A stretch of 58,569 nucleotides of DNA from Oscillospiraceae bacterium (GTDB lineage: Bacteria > Bacillota > Clostridia > Oscillospirales > Acutalibacteraceae): positions 1-58,569 of the forward strand of contig WRED01000005.1 in NCBI GenBank assembly GCA_009779495.1, read 5' to 3'. Shown piece by piece: positions 23,359-32,160 of this stretch; the stretch's first letter is position 1, and each line of letters starts with the position of its first letter. The notes beneath the pieces are model-generated. The model made no database searches. It was not told the origin of the DNA and was given only the letters and a program-made list of their open reading frames with translations. The position numbers and the translations under genes are program-made.

Positions 23359-24546
23359 ATGCCCTTGACCGCCATCATAAACGCCGACGTGGTGCTCGAG
23401 AATAAAATACTGCGCCGCGCGGACGTCGTCGTCAAGGACGGCAAAATCCACAGCGTCGGCGTTCCCATCGGCAACGATTTTCCCGGCGGGATCATAGACG
23501 GCAAGGGACTCACGCTTTCCCCCGGGTTTATCGACATTCACTGTCACGGCGGCGGCGGACACGACTTCATGGACGCGTCCGCCGAAGCTTTTATTGGCGC
23601 GTGCGAGCTTCACGCGCGGCACGGAACCACGTCGATTTTGCCGACGACCCTGGCCGGTGACGAGGACGAGTTGCTGGATACTTTCCGCGCGTTTCATGAA
23701 TCGAAAGGCAAAAATCCAGATGGCGCGAACATGCTTGGCCTGCATCTGGAGGGGCCGTATTTTTCGCGGGAGTATCGCGGCGCGCAGGACGAAAAATATA
23801 TCACCGACCCAAGTCCCGCGCAGTACAGGCGCATTTTTGACGCGGCGGACGGCTGTATTCTCCGCTGGAGCGCCGCGCCCGAGCTGCCCGGTTCACGGGA
23901 ATTCGGGCGTTTCCTTACCCAAAACGGAATCGTCGCGGCAATCGCCCATTCGTCGGCGACCTATGACGACGTGCTGGCCGCCTTTGACGACGGGTTCCGG
24001 CTCGTCACCCACCTGTACAGCGGTATGTCGAGCATCACGCGGGTCAACGGCTTTCGCGTACCGGGCGTCGTCGAGAGCACGTATCTCATCGACGATATGT
24101 ATGCCGAGCTGATCGCCGACGGCTGTCACCTGCCCCCTGCCCTGCTCCGCCTGGCGTACAAGTGCAAGGGCGCGGACAGGCTCGCGCTGGTTACGGACGC
24201 GATGCGCGGCGCGGGAATGCCCGAGGGAGAAAGCGTCTTGGGCAGCATGAAACGCGGCCAGCCCGTGTTGATTGAAAACGGCGTCGCCTACACCGCCGAC
24301 CGCTCGGCTTTCGCCGGAAGCGTCTGCACGGCGGACAGGCTCGTCCGTACGATGGTTCATGGCGCGGGTATCCCGCTTGTCGACGCGGTGAAGATGATCA
24401 CCTTAACGCCCGCGAGGATACTCGGCATTGGGCGAAAAAAAGGCCGCGCCGAGGCGGGCTTCGACGCGGATCTTGTGCTGTTTGACGATAATATTAATGT
24501 TAAGATGACAATGATCGGCGGATGGGTAATCAGCACTTTCAAATGA
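23359..24546 (+). CDS. nagA: N-acetylglucosamine-6-phosphate deacetylase
   Basis: A 395-aa amidohydrolase converting GlcNAc-6-phosphate to glucosamine-6-phosphate and acetate. Metal and substrate residues are seen in PGFIDIHCHGGGG (the HxH motif), GLHLEGPYFS (Glu ligand), AHSSATYDD and VTHLYSGMS (His residues), and the catalytic Asp in LVTDAMRGAGM. Length is normal. The site AAAGAGG precedes the ATG. nagB is not in the window. Its 3' end overlaps the convergent peptidase gene by 8 bp. It provides the downstream step for amino sugars released by the 1.6-5.8 kb operon. Confidence 0.93.
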   Translation: MPLTAIINADVVLENKILRRADVVVKDGKIHSVGVPIGNDFPGGIIDGKGLTLSPGFIDIHCHGGGGHDFMDASAEAFIGACELHARHGTTSILPTTLAGDEDELLDTFRAFHESKGKNPDGANMLGLHLEGPYFSREYRGAQDEKYITDPSPAQYRRIFDAADGCILRWSAAPELPGSREFGRFLTQNGIVAAIAHSSATYDDVLAAFDDGFRLVTHLYSGMSSITRVNGFRVPGVVESTYLIDDMYAELIADGCHLPPALLRLAYKCKGADRLALVTDAMRGAGMPEGESVLGSMKRGQPVLIENGVAYTADRSAFAGSVCTADRLVRTMVHGAGIPLVDAVKMITLTPARILGIGRKKGRAEAGFDADLVLFDDNINVKMTMIGGWVISTFK

Positions 24547-25810
24547 CAAGCGCAGAAAACGCCAGTATCCCGATGTTGTCACGATATATCCGTCCGAACT
24601 GGCTGATATCCAGCGGATTCACGCCCCTGCCGCACTCTATCGTGTAGCCCGGGCGGTTGAACTGCTGGATGAACCAGTCCTTGTATCCGGCGTGGCCCGA
24701 CGCGTAAGGGGTATCCAGATAGGCGTAGCCGCTTACCCGGGACAAAAGCCGCACGATTTCATACGACCGGGGCGGCATGTAGTCAAGATAACGCCAGAAT
24801 ATGATCTCGCCCTGTGTGTGATACGCCAAAGTGAGATCGCAGTCTATTCTGCGGGTGTAGTCGGCCATCGCGCGGCTCTCCGGCTCGGACAGCGGAGCTT
24901 CGCCGACATAATCCCTCGGCCCCGGCGCGGTATAGCCCTGCGCGAATTTTATGTCCCGCGCGATTTCCCATCCGGCGGGATAGTTCAGGTTCAGGTCAAC
25001 ACCGCGTATATTTGCTTTCCAGCCGTCGGGGAATGGCAGACGCAGGTAATTCATGGCTCTCGCGGACTCATAGGTCTCACTTCCGGGAGGTATGGCGCCG
25101 GTCACGAGGTTGACACCGTCGGGATTGACCATGGGAACGAAGAATATGCTTGCTTTATTGTACATCTCGTCAGCCATGCATCCCAAAAGCGCGCCGGGCG
25201 TGGAGTACGCATAGGAGTATTGTTCCAAAAAGCGCATGAGCACAGGCGTTGTGATCCATTCGTTCGCGTGATGAGACGCGTTGTACATCACCCTTTGGCT
25301 CCCCCGGCCGACCACGAGCGCGTAAAGGTTGCGTCCCTGAATACTGCGCCCGATGACCGACAGGCGGATGAAAGGATACCGCGCCTTCAGCCCGTCAACG
25401 CAAAACGACAGCAGCTCGTATGTAAAGCTGATGTTTGTGGGCACGACGTCAAACCCCAACGGAACGACCAGCGAGCGGCCGGGCACCAGATTTTCGGGCG
25501 TAACTTCGGGATTCGCCGTCAAAATGGCCCGGACCGTCGTGTTGTGCCGCCGCGCCAGCGAGAACAGCGTATCTCCCGGATTGATCCTCCATACAAGGTA
25601 TCCCGTGATATACCGCGTCAGCGTCGCCCATGTCATGCTGCCAACGATGCCGTCAGCCACAAGACCGTTTTGGGCCTGAAAGCCCGTCACCGCTGTCCGG
25701 GTGCGCTCACCGAAAACGCCGTCGGGCGTTAAGGGGTATCCCGCCCGCGTCAGCGCCGTTTGCAGCAGTTGGACGTAGGGGCCGAATGAGCCTTGTCTCA
25801 GGATTTGCAT
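24539..25810 (-). CDS. peptidoglycan-binding / LysM / M14 zinc carboxypeptidase
   Basis: A 423-aa wall peptidase. The PG_binding_1 domain (~1-65, FGPYVQLLQTALTRAGYPL) is followed by LysM (~73-118, WRINPGDTLFSLARRHNTTV) and an M14 catalytic domain (125-423). Zinc-ligand residues His181 and Glu184 are in SHHANEW, the substrate-binding RGVDLNLNYPAGW is present, the third zinc His is in LAYHTQGE, and the catalytic Glu is in YTIECGRG. It resembles gamma-D-glutamyl-meso-diaminopimelate endopeptidases such as Bacillus ENP1. There is no signal peptide: it starts directly in the binding domain, as in some sporulation proteins. ATG 25810 is preferred (AAGGGGGA) over the upstream start inside the inverted repeat. 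Confidence 0.88.
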   Translation of the reverse strand: MQILRQGSFGPYVQLLQTALTRAGYPLTPDGVFGERTRTAVTGFQAQNGLVADGIVGSMTWATLTRYITGYLVWRINPGDTLFSLARRHNTTVRAILTANPEVTPENLVPGRSLVVPLGFDVVPTNISFTYELLSFCVDGLKARYPFIRLSVIGRSIQGRNLYALVVGRGSQRVMYNASHHANEWITTPVLMRFLEQYSYAYSTPGALLGCMADEMYNKASIFFVPMVNPDGVNLVTGAIPPGSETYESARAMNYLRLPFPDGWKANIRGVDLNLNYPAGWEIARDIKFAQGYTAPGPRDYVGEAPLSEPESRAMADYTRRIDCDLTLAYHTQGEIIFWRYLDYMPPRSYEIVRLLSRVSGYAYLDTPYASGHAGYKDWFIQQFNRPGYTIECGRGVNPLDISQFGRIYRDNIGILAFSALVI

Positions 25811-25823
25811 GGCTGTCCCCCTT

Positions 25824-25891
25824 AGAACCTGTTTAGCATCTTCCACGCGGCAAACTTTTGATAAAATTAGGCGAGATGCTAAACAGGTTCT
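25824..25891. repeat. 68-bp perfect inverted repeat between peptidase and MATE genes
   Basis: AGAACCTGTTTAGCATCT (25824-25841) is repeated exactly in inverted form at 25874-25891, with a 32-base AT-rich centre. The outer 13 bases recur at 13433. It separates two divergent genes and may be a miniature mobile element or a cruciform-forming regulatory site. Confidence 0.8.
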
Positions 25892-25919
25892 TATATAGTT
25901 GAAAGGTTAATATTATTAT

Positions 25920-27314
25920 ATGCTAAACAAATATTTCGGCGACAAAGCATTCTGGCAAACCACCCTGTCACTCGCTCTTCCCATCGCCGTGCAAAATCTG
26001 CTGTCATGCTCTTTCACCCTTATGGACACCGTCATGGTCGGGCAGCTGGGCGACGTGTCGCTGTCCGGCACTGGCATGGCCTGTCAGTGGAGCTGGCTGA
26101 TGACGCTCGTTTTCTTCGGGCTGAGTTCGGGCACGGCCATGTTTGTCTCACAATACTGGGGCGTGGGCGACAAAAAAAGCATTCGCAGGGTGTTTGGGAT
26201 GACTGTGCTGATCTCCGTCTCCGTGTCGGTCGTTTTCATGCTCGCGGCCACGCTGATTCCCGAGCATATCGTCGGCATTTTCAACAGCGACCCTGGCGTT
26301 ATCAGCGAGGGCGCGGCGTATCTCCGCATTTTGGCGTTCTCTTTCCCCGCTACCGCGCTGAGTATCTCCATGTCCATCGTCCTGCGCTCTACAGAGAATG
26401 TCAAGCTGCCGATGTACGCGTCCGGCATCGCGTCGGCAACCGATGTCGTGCTCAACTACGTGATGATTTTCGGTGCGCTGGGATTTCCTTCCATGGGCGT
26501 ACGCGGCGCGGCCTTGTCCACGGTCATTTCTACGTGGATGAGTCCGCTGATCATGTTTGTTGTTTCTAAAAAGCAAAATAACATACTGATCGGGCCATTT
26601 AAGGAGTTGTTCGGATTCAACCGCGGGATGGTGACGGAGTACGTCAGAAAAGCGTCGCCCGTCATCCTCAACGAGGGTATGTGGGGACTGGGCACGGTCA
26701 TGTTCAACGTGATTTTTGGGCGGCTCGGCTATGAGCAATACGCCGCCGTGGCGATCCAGAAAACCGCTTTCGACTTTTCGTTCATCTTCTTCGCCGGGCT
26801 TTGCAGCGCGTGCTGCGTCATTGTGGGCAAGTCCATCGGCGCGGGCAGGCTTTATGAGAGCTATGCCCACGCGCGGCGGTTCGCGGCGCTCGTGCCGTGC
26901 TTTTCGATCGTAGTGGGCGGCGTTTTGGTCCTGCTGCGCCACCCTTTCGCCGGGCTGTTCAACCTCAACGGCAACATTACGGAAACGACGCTGCAAAGTG
27001 CCGTCGGCATCATGGCCATATCCGGGTTTGAGCTTGCCCTGCGCAACATTCCGTTTATTCAGATCGTCGGCATCTTCCGCTCGGGCGGAGATACGGCAGT
27101 CGGCATGAGGTACGATTTTATCTGCCTGTGGCTCATCTCCCTGCCGCTGACCGCCCTGGCCGCGTTCGTGCTCAAGTGGCCTTTCGCCGCCGTTTTCGCC
27201 ACCATGCTTTTGGCGGAGGATGTGCTTAAATCGGTTCTTTGTGTGCGGTATTTTCGATCAAGGAAATGGATTATGCCGGTTACTGAGGAGGGAAAAGCGG
27301 CGCTTGCCAATTGA
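25920..27314 (+). CDS. MATE family efflux transporter
   Basis: A 464-aa polytopic protein with about 12 transmembrane segments. The family signature is seen as ALPIAVQNLLSCSFTLMDTVMVGQLGD (start of the helix 1 region) and is repeated in the second half (PVILNEGMWGLGTVMFNVIFGRLG), the pseudo-twofold pattern of MatE domains. It probably exports cationic drugs or metabolites using Na+ or H+; the substrate is not identifiable. The ribosome binding site GAAAGG is ~14 nt upstream of the ATG. The last codons, Ala-Asn-stop, fall in a CAATTGA heptamer that opens the repeat-filled gap downstream. Confidence 0.88.
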   Translation: MLNKYFGDKAFWQTTLSLALPIAVQNLLSCSFTLMDTVMVGQLGDVSLSGTGMACQWSWLMTLVFFGLSSGTAMFVSQYWGVGDKKSIRRVFGMTVLISVSVSVVFMLAATLIPEHIVGIFNSDPGVISEGAAYLRILAFSFPATALSISMSIVLRSTENVKLPMYASGIASATDVVLNYVMIFGALGFPSMGVRGAALSTVISTWMSPLIMFVVSKKQNNILIGPFKELFGFNRGMVTEYVRKASPVILNEGMWGLGTVMFNVIFGRLGYEQYAAVAIQKTAFDFSFIFFAGLCSACCVIVGKSIGAGRLYESYAHARRFAALVPCFSIVVGGVLVLLRHPFAGLFNLNGNITETTLQSAVGIMAISGFELALRNIPFIQIVGIFRSGGDTAVGMRYDFICLWLISLPLTALAAFVLKWPFAAVFATMLLAEDVLKSVLCVRYFRSRKWIMPVTEEGKAALAN

Positions 27315-27333
27315 GAATTCGAATCATGGGTTG

Positions 27334-27569
27334 AGAAAACAGGTAAAATTCAGGCGTCATTGCGAGCGCGGAGAAGCGTTGAGTAATAACAGGGTCGGCG
27401 CGCGAAGCAATCCAGTTGCACAACTTTATTGCGTTGCCTGACCACTTCTGACTCCCAAGTATTTTCGACTGGATTGCTTCGCGCACAAAAATTGCTGTTG
27501 CTTAACGTTTCTCCGCGCTCGCAACGACGTGAATTTCACCCCATATCTATCATATTTACTCATTATGCA
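27334..27569. repeat. dispersed repeat type B, copy 2 (about 236 bp, inverted relative to copy 1)
   Basis: It fills the 303-bp gap between the MATE and phosphohexomutase genes. Arms GCGTCATTGCGAGCGC at 27354-27369 and GCGCTCGCAACGACG near 27515-27529; inner arms GCGCGAAGCAATCCAGT and ACTGGATTGCTTCGCGC. The flanks AGAAAACAGGTA (left) and CATATCTATCATATTTAC (right) match copy 1 in reverse orientation. No coding capacity. Confidence 0.85.
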
Positions 27570-27617
27570 ACGCGTGATTCGCATTGAAAATTTAAAATTA
27601 CAGAGAGGACGATAACC

Positions 27618-29039
27618 ATGCCCGATTTTACACAGGAATTCAACAGCATGTTCCGCGAATACGACATACGCGGGCGCGTAAGCGACGGGGAGCTTTGCCC
27701 CGAAAACGTCTACCGCGTCGTAAAAGCCTACGCGAAATATCTGCGCCGTCGCCGGATCAAAAAGGCCGCTGTCGGCTACGATAACCGCGACTGCTCACCC
27801 GCGTTCGCGGAGGCGGCAGTCAAGGCATTACTTGAACTCGGCATAGACGTTTATTTCGTCGGCCTGACGCTGAGTCCCGTGGCGTACTTCGCACAGTATC
27901 ATCTTGAGTGCGAGGGCGCGGTGATGATCACCGCCAGCCACAATCCAAGCGGCTGGTCGGGCTTCAAGCTGGCCAAGGGCTATTCCGCAACGCTTGAGCC
28001 GGACGACATCCGCGAGGTGTACTCCCTGGTCGATACGGACGACGCGCCGTACACAGGCGTTCGTGGTTCGATCACGGAAGTTGACGTGCGCGGCGCGTAC
28101 ATCGACAAGGTGGTCAGCCTGATCGACATGGGTCCGCACAAGCCAAAAATTGTGCTGGACGCGGGCAACGGCGGCGCGGGACTGTTCATCTATGAGATAT
28201 TCCAGCGGTTGGGTTGCATGACTTTTCAGTTGAACTGCGACCCCGACGTCACGTATCCCCACTACTTCCCCAATCCCTCCGACTTAAAGGGCAGGGCAAA
28301 GCTGCGCGAAACGGTGACTCACCCGTACATCAAAGCTGATATCGGGCTTTCTTTCGACGGAGACGGCGACCGTTTGGGCGTCATCGACGGCGGCGGCAAC
28401 GATATCTGGAGCGACATCATCCTTGCGTACCTCGCGAAAAACCTGCTGAAACGCAAGCGGGGCGCGGCTGTCGTGTACGACGTGAAATGCTCGCAGGCTT
28501 TGACTCAGGTTGTGGAACAAAACGGCGGTATACCCGTCATGTGGAAAACGGGGCACTCCTACATCAAGTCGAAGCTGCGGGAACTGGGCGCCGACCTGGC
28601 CGGTGAGCGCAGCGGGCACATTTTCATCGGCGGGGACGACTACTATGGCTTCGACGACGCGGTTTTCGTGGCGGCCAAGCTGGTTGAGGCGTTGTCCCAC
28701 GACGGGGACGACATCGCGGGGGCTGTCGCGAAATTCCCGCAATATGTGACGTCGCCGGAGATCAAGGCACACTGCGCCGACCATCTTAAGTACGGCGTCG
28801 CCGAGGAACTCACGAGGGAGTTCAGGGAGCGGTTCCCCGGCCGCGTTAACGACATATGCGGCGCGCGGGTGCAGTTTGAGCGCGGATGGGGGCTTGTGCG
28901 TGCGTCGTCGAATCTGCCGGAGCTTGTGCTGATCTTCGAGGCCGACACGATGGACGCGCTGATGGAGATTCGGCGGGTATTCCGGGATGTGCTGGGCAAA
29001 TACCCCGATGTTTCAAGCGATTGGGAGAATGATGTGTGA
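27618..29039 (+). CDS. phosphomannomutase / phosphoglucomutase
   Basis: A 473-aa alpha-D-phosphohexomutase. The phosphoserine is in ITASHNPSGW (Ser107), the magnesium loop is DGDGDRLG, and the sugar-binding loop is GERSGHIF (~330). EYDIRGRV near the N-terminus is typical of ManB/AlgC-type enzymes acting on mannose- and glucose-phosphates. The start has AGAGGAC upstream. It links manA-derived mannose 6-phosphate to sugar-1-phosphates for surface polysaccharides. It is followed 80 bp later by a lipoprotein gene. Confidence 0.9.
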   Translation: MPDFTQEFNSMFREYDIRGRVSDGELCPENVYRVVKAYAKYLRRRRIKKAAVGYDNRDCSPAFAEAAVKALLELGIDVYFVGLTLSPVAYFAQYHLECEGAVMITASHNPSGWSGFKLAKGYSATLEPDDIREVYSLVDTDDAPYTGVRGSITEVDVRGAYIDKVVSLIDMGPHKPKIVLDAGNGGAGLFIYEIFQRLGCMTFQLNCDPDVTYPHYFPNPSDLKGRAKLRETVTHPYIKADIGLSFDGDGDRLGVIDGGGNDIWSDIILAYLAKNLLKRKRGAAVVYDVKCSQALTQVVEQNGGIPVMWKTGHSYIKSKLRELGADLAGERSGHIFIGGDDYYGFDDAVFVAAKLVEALSHDGDDIAGAVAKFPQYVTSPEIKAHCADHLKYGVAEELTREFRERFPGRVNDICGARVQFERGWGLVRASSNLPELVLIFEADTMDALMEIRRVFRDVLGKYPDVSSDWENDV

Positions 29040-29120
29040 GTGTTTTTCCGCGCTGTAACGAATAATAGATGTAAAGCAGGAACAAGCATGTGCCCCTGCA
29101 CAAAAAAGGAGGTTATTCCC

Positions 29121-30077
29121 ATGAAAAAATCACGTGTTTTCGCGCTCGGACTCGCCCTGATCATGGCGCTCTTACTGCTGGCAGGCTGTTCAAAATCCGT
29201 TGGGAGAATGGAGGCTATTGAGGCTCCCGCTATGATGGACCATGCGCGTTCATATGACGCGTATGAAGAGGAAGCGGCAATCGCCGAAGGAGTCTACTAT
29301 GGAAACGCGGTAAAAGCGACAAGCGGCTACTGGTCAACGACGAATCAAACAACCGCGCCCGGTGACGGAGGCTCTTTAGCGTCCTCCATCACCGACCGTT
29401 ACGTCATCGCGAACGCGCGGCTCGAGCTTCAAACAAAGCAGTACGAAAAACTCAACCTTGACATCCAGGTGAAGCTTGATGAGCTGAAAGGTTATGTCGA
29501 GTCCAGCAACGAGTACAACTACGATCACGGCCGGTACGAAAGCCTGACCGTCAGGGTGCCCAGCGACCAGCTCGACGCGTTCATGAGCGGGCTGGAGGAT
29601 AACGCGACGGTCATCAGCAAGGACGTTTCCTACACCGACGTCACGAACGAGATGATCGAGACGGGCAGTCGTAAGAAAGCCCTCGAAACGGAGGAAACTG
29701 CGCTGCTGGCGATCCTCGCGAAAGCCGAAACCGTGGAGGACATCATCAGGGTGCAGGACAGGCTTTCCAACGTACGCAGCGAGCTTGAGAGCTATGCGCT
29801 CAAGCTCCAGCGGCTGAACAACCAGGTGAATTACAGCACCGTTTACATGAGCATCCGCGAGGTCGAACGCATTTCCGCGCCGTCGCAGACCTTCAGGGCG
29901 CTGGCAGAGTCCGGCTTTGTGAATAGCCTGAAAGAGATCGCCAGAGGATTTCGGTCGTTCGCGATCTGGGTTATCGGGTCGATACCGTATTTTGTGCTGA
30001 TCGTGGTTATTTGCGTGCCGGTTGTGGCTTTGATTGTGCGGAAAATCAGGAAACGTAGAAAGGCAAAGAACTCATAG
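29121..30077 (+). CDS. DUF4349 lipoprotein
   Basis: A 318-aa lipoprotein. The signal ends in a lipobox, LLAGC (Cys23). The DUF4349 region (~95-270: IANARLELQTKQYEKLN, GYVESSNEYNYDHGRYESLTVRVPSDQL, AKAETVEDIIRVQDRLSNVRSELE, LNNQVNYSTVYMSI) contains the usual central coiled coil. One transmembrane helix near the C-terminus (IPYFVLIVVICVPVVALIV) is followed by a basic tail, so the protein is anchored at both ends. Function of the family is unknown; an envelope role is inferred. ATG 29121 has AAGGAGG 7-9 nt upstream. A strong terminator follows. Confidence 0.88.
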   Translation: MKKSRVFALGLALIMALLLLAGCSKSVGRMEAIEAPAMMDHARSYDAYEEEAAIAEGVYYGNAVKATSGYWSTTNQTTAPGDGGSLASSITDRYVIANARLELQTKQYEKLNLDIQVKLDELKGYVESSNEYNYDHGRYESLTVRVPSDQLDAFMSGLEDNATVISKDVSYTDVTNEMIETGSRKKALETEETALLAILAKAETVEDIIRVQDRLSNVRSELESYALKLQRLNNQVNYSTVYMSIREVERISAPSQTFRALAESGFVNSLKEIARGFRSFAIWVIGSIPYFVLIVVICVPVVALIVRKIRKRRKAKNS

Positions 30078-30090
30078 AGTCTAACAGCAA

Positions 30091-30136
30091 CAACAGAAAG
30101 TTCGGAAAGTAGTTTTCCGAACTTTCTGTTGTTTTC
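30091..30136 (+). terminator. strong terminator after DUF4349 gene
   Basis: A perfect 18-bp stem, CAACAGAAAGTTCGGAAA (30091-30108) / its exact complement (30114-30131), with a 5-base loop and TTTT. This is unusually long for a terminator. Confidence 0.88.
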
Positions 30137-30176
30137 TGCTCACTGTGTTTTGATCGACATAATTCTCAATTGACCG

Positions 30177-31094
30177 CTAAAAGCTCCGTCCGCCCCCGCC
30201 ATGCGTCGCGCCGCTGGACGACGTGTGCGTACTGCTTCCGCTCCCGCCGCTGAACCCTCCTCCGCCTCCGCCGCTTGAATGCGAGCTTGGAGGCGGCGGG
30301 GGAGGCTTCGGAACTCTGTGCACGTTACGCCGCAGGAAAACGTCGGACTGATTCTTCAGCGCGAATTGGTGATTGGCGTTAAAATCATAGCTGTATGCGC
30401 TTTGCTTCATGGAATATGAGCGGCTGACCCTCACATAAATGACGGCGGCCACGCCCGCGCCGATGATCAAGCTCAACAGAATTTCGGGCAAGGTTAATTC
30501 CCGGTAAGGGGTATAATACGTGCCGCCGTAGTGTTCCTCATACCAATTGTCGTCATACCAGTCGTAGTCGCCGGGATCGTCTGGAATATTATCGGGATCG
30601 TAGTTGTACTGACCCTCCGGGATGCCCAACTCGACCATCTCACGCAGGCGCGTGGTCACGTCCCGCGCCGACTGCGCGAAATTCCCGGCGGCAAGGTTAT
30701 CAAAGGCGATGTCAAGCAGTTCCTCCAGACGGTCGTCCGTCACATAGCGGATCATCAGGCCGCGGGTCGATATATACACCTCGCGGTTGCTCATGTCTAT
30801 CAGGTAGAGCAGGCCGTCCCTGTCATTTCCCTCGCCGAAGCCGCCCAAGTCATAGTAATCGTCGGCGAAGTCCCGTGTGCCGCCGCCCGGTACGTTTTTG
30901 CTTGTGAGGATCACAAGGTCCATGGAGGTTTCGGCGGTGAATTCCTCCGCACGCTTCTGCAGATCCGCTATATCGCTCTGTGAAAAGAGCGCCGCGTCAT
31001 CGAACACGCGCTGACCGGCAGCGCTTACGGTAATTCCCAACAAACATATAAGCGTGAACAAAGCGGTTAAAACGGCAAAGCTTTTTCTTACCAT
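30177..31094 (-). CDS. TPM-domain membrane protein (YdjH-like)
   Basis: A 305-aa exported membrane protein. A signal peptide (VLTALFTLICLLGITVSAAG) precedes the TPM domain (~30-160: RVFDDAALFSQSDIADLQKR, MDLVILTSKNVPGGGTRDFADDYYD, LLYLIDMSNREVYISTRG). An acidic Tyr/Asp-rich linker, one transmembrane helix (~203-223), and a basic tail ending in a long Gly/Ser/His-rich stretch follow. TPM proteins act in photosystem repair in plants and in envelope stress in Bacillus, where YdjH works with YdjG, YdjI and PspA. Its ATG overlaps the stop region of the zinc-ribbon gene by 7 bp, so translation is coupled. The window has no pspA. Confidence 0.82.
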   Translation of the reverse strand: MVRKSFAVLTALFTLICLLGITVSAAGQRVFDDAALFSQSDIADLQKRAEEFTAETSMDLVILTSKNVPGGGTRDFADDYYDLGGFGEGNDRDGLLYLIDMSNREVYISTRGLMIRYVTDDRLEELLDIAFDNLAAGNFAQSARDVTTRLREMVELGIPEGQYNYDPDNIPDDPGDYDWYDDNWYEEHYGGTYYTPYRELTLPEILLSLIIGAGVAAVIYVRVSRSYSMKQSAYSYDFNANHQFALKNQSDVFLRRNVHRVPKPPPPPPSSHSSGGGGGGFSGGSGSSTHTSSSGATHGGGGRSF

Positions 31095-32122
31095 AGGAAC
31101 CAACCTCCCAGACAAAGAATGGCCGTTATCGCCGCGCCGACCGCCGCGCACACGCCCATGAGTCGGCCCTTGTCCAAGGGCAGCTTGCCGCAGGACTTGC
31201 CGCTTTGGCCGTTGATGGCATAGTAGTACATCTCGCCGTCGCGGCCCTTGTAGGTCAGTATCCACGCAGGCAGCAGCGCGTATTTGTACCGCTTTTTGTT
31301 AAATGTGACAGTTGTCTGTCCGCTCAAACCCGAATAGCGCGTATCCTGCTTGAGCAACCGGTCAGCGTAATTTTTGGCCTCGCCCTCCGCGCCGCCGCTG
31401 ATCTCCGCGCTTTCAATGTCGCGCTTTTCGGCGAAAAATCCCGACAGGTAGCCCATGGAAAAGTCTTTCATCTTCGAGCAGTCGTAGGGATGAACGCCGT
31501 CGCTCAACTGGCGGTCGGCCTTTTTCAAAGCGCCGCGCATGATGTTGTCAAGCCGGACATCGGCGTCTCTCGTCACGCGGTAATGCTCCGTAACCGTGAT
31601 GTCCTCGGTCGCGGTGGACGAACGGCTGACCAACGTCCCCTCGCCTGAAAAACGCGCGTCCATCTCGAAATCAACCGCCCAGTACGGGAAATACACGCCC
31701 TTGATATGCTCAATACTGCTTTGCTCAAAAAAGCTCTTGGGCACGAATTTTTTCGATTTTGCCCACTTCATGAACTGCTCCGTGGCGCTTTTTTTGTCAA
31801 CGGCGAAAGGAATGACCGTGTCCGGCTTCATCCCGCCCGCAAGCCGCCCCGACAGCACAACCGGATTGTGGCAGTAATAGCAGGTTGTAGCAGCTGTTGT
31901 GGCGTCCGTCACGATTTCCGCGCCGCAGCTGTCGCAATGGTACACCGCGCCGTCTGTATCGTTCTTTTCTGCATTTTGCTTTTTTTCCTGCTCTTCAGAC
32001 AGCCGCTTGAGCGTTTCCTCATTGAAAAGGCCGCCGCAGTATTCGCACTCGAAAGCATTGTCTGACGGGCTGAATTTGAGTCCGGCTGTGCAGTTCGGGC
32101 ACTTAAAGGTTGTTGATGGCAT
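31088..32122 (-). CDS. TFIIB-type zinc-ribbon membrane protein (YdjG-like)
   Basis: A 344-aa protein with two zinc ribbons, CPNC...CEYC (8-33) and CDSC...CYYC (~63-85). A mixed domain follows with VYFPYWAVDFEMDARFSGEG and LLPAWILTYKGRDGEMYYYAINGQSGKSCGKLP, motifs of TFIIB-zinc-ribbon membrane proteins. A single C-terminal transmembrane helix (VCAAVGAAITAILCLGGWFLW) ends the protein. In Bacillus the corresponding YdjG recruits PspA to the membrane. The ribosome binding site is AGGAGG. It lies between the SPFH gene and the TPM gene on one transcript. Confidence 0.82.
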   Translation of the reverse strand: MPSTTFKCPNCTAGLKFSPSDNAFECEYCGGLFNEETLKRLSEEQEKKQNAEKNDTDGAVYHCDSCGAEIVTDATTAATTCYYCHNPVVLSGRLAGGMKPDTVIPFAVDKKSATEQFMKWAKSKKFVPKSFFEQSSIEHIKGVYFPYWAVDFEMDARFSGEGTLVSRSSTATEDITVTEHYRVTRDADVRLDNIMRGALKKADRQLSDGVHPYDCSKMKDFSMGYLSGFFAEKRDIESAEISGGAEGEAKNYADRLLKQDTRYSGLSGQTTVTFNKKRYKYALLPAWILTYKGRDGEMYYYAINGQSGKSCGKLPLDKGRLMGVCAAVGAAITAILCLGGWFLW

Positions 32123-32160
32123 TAGCAGACCTCCTACAAACTACGAAACAAATCATCCAT

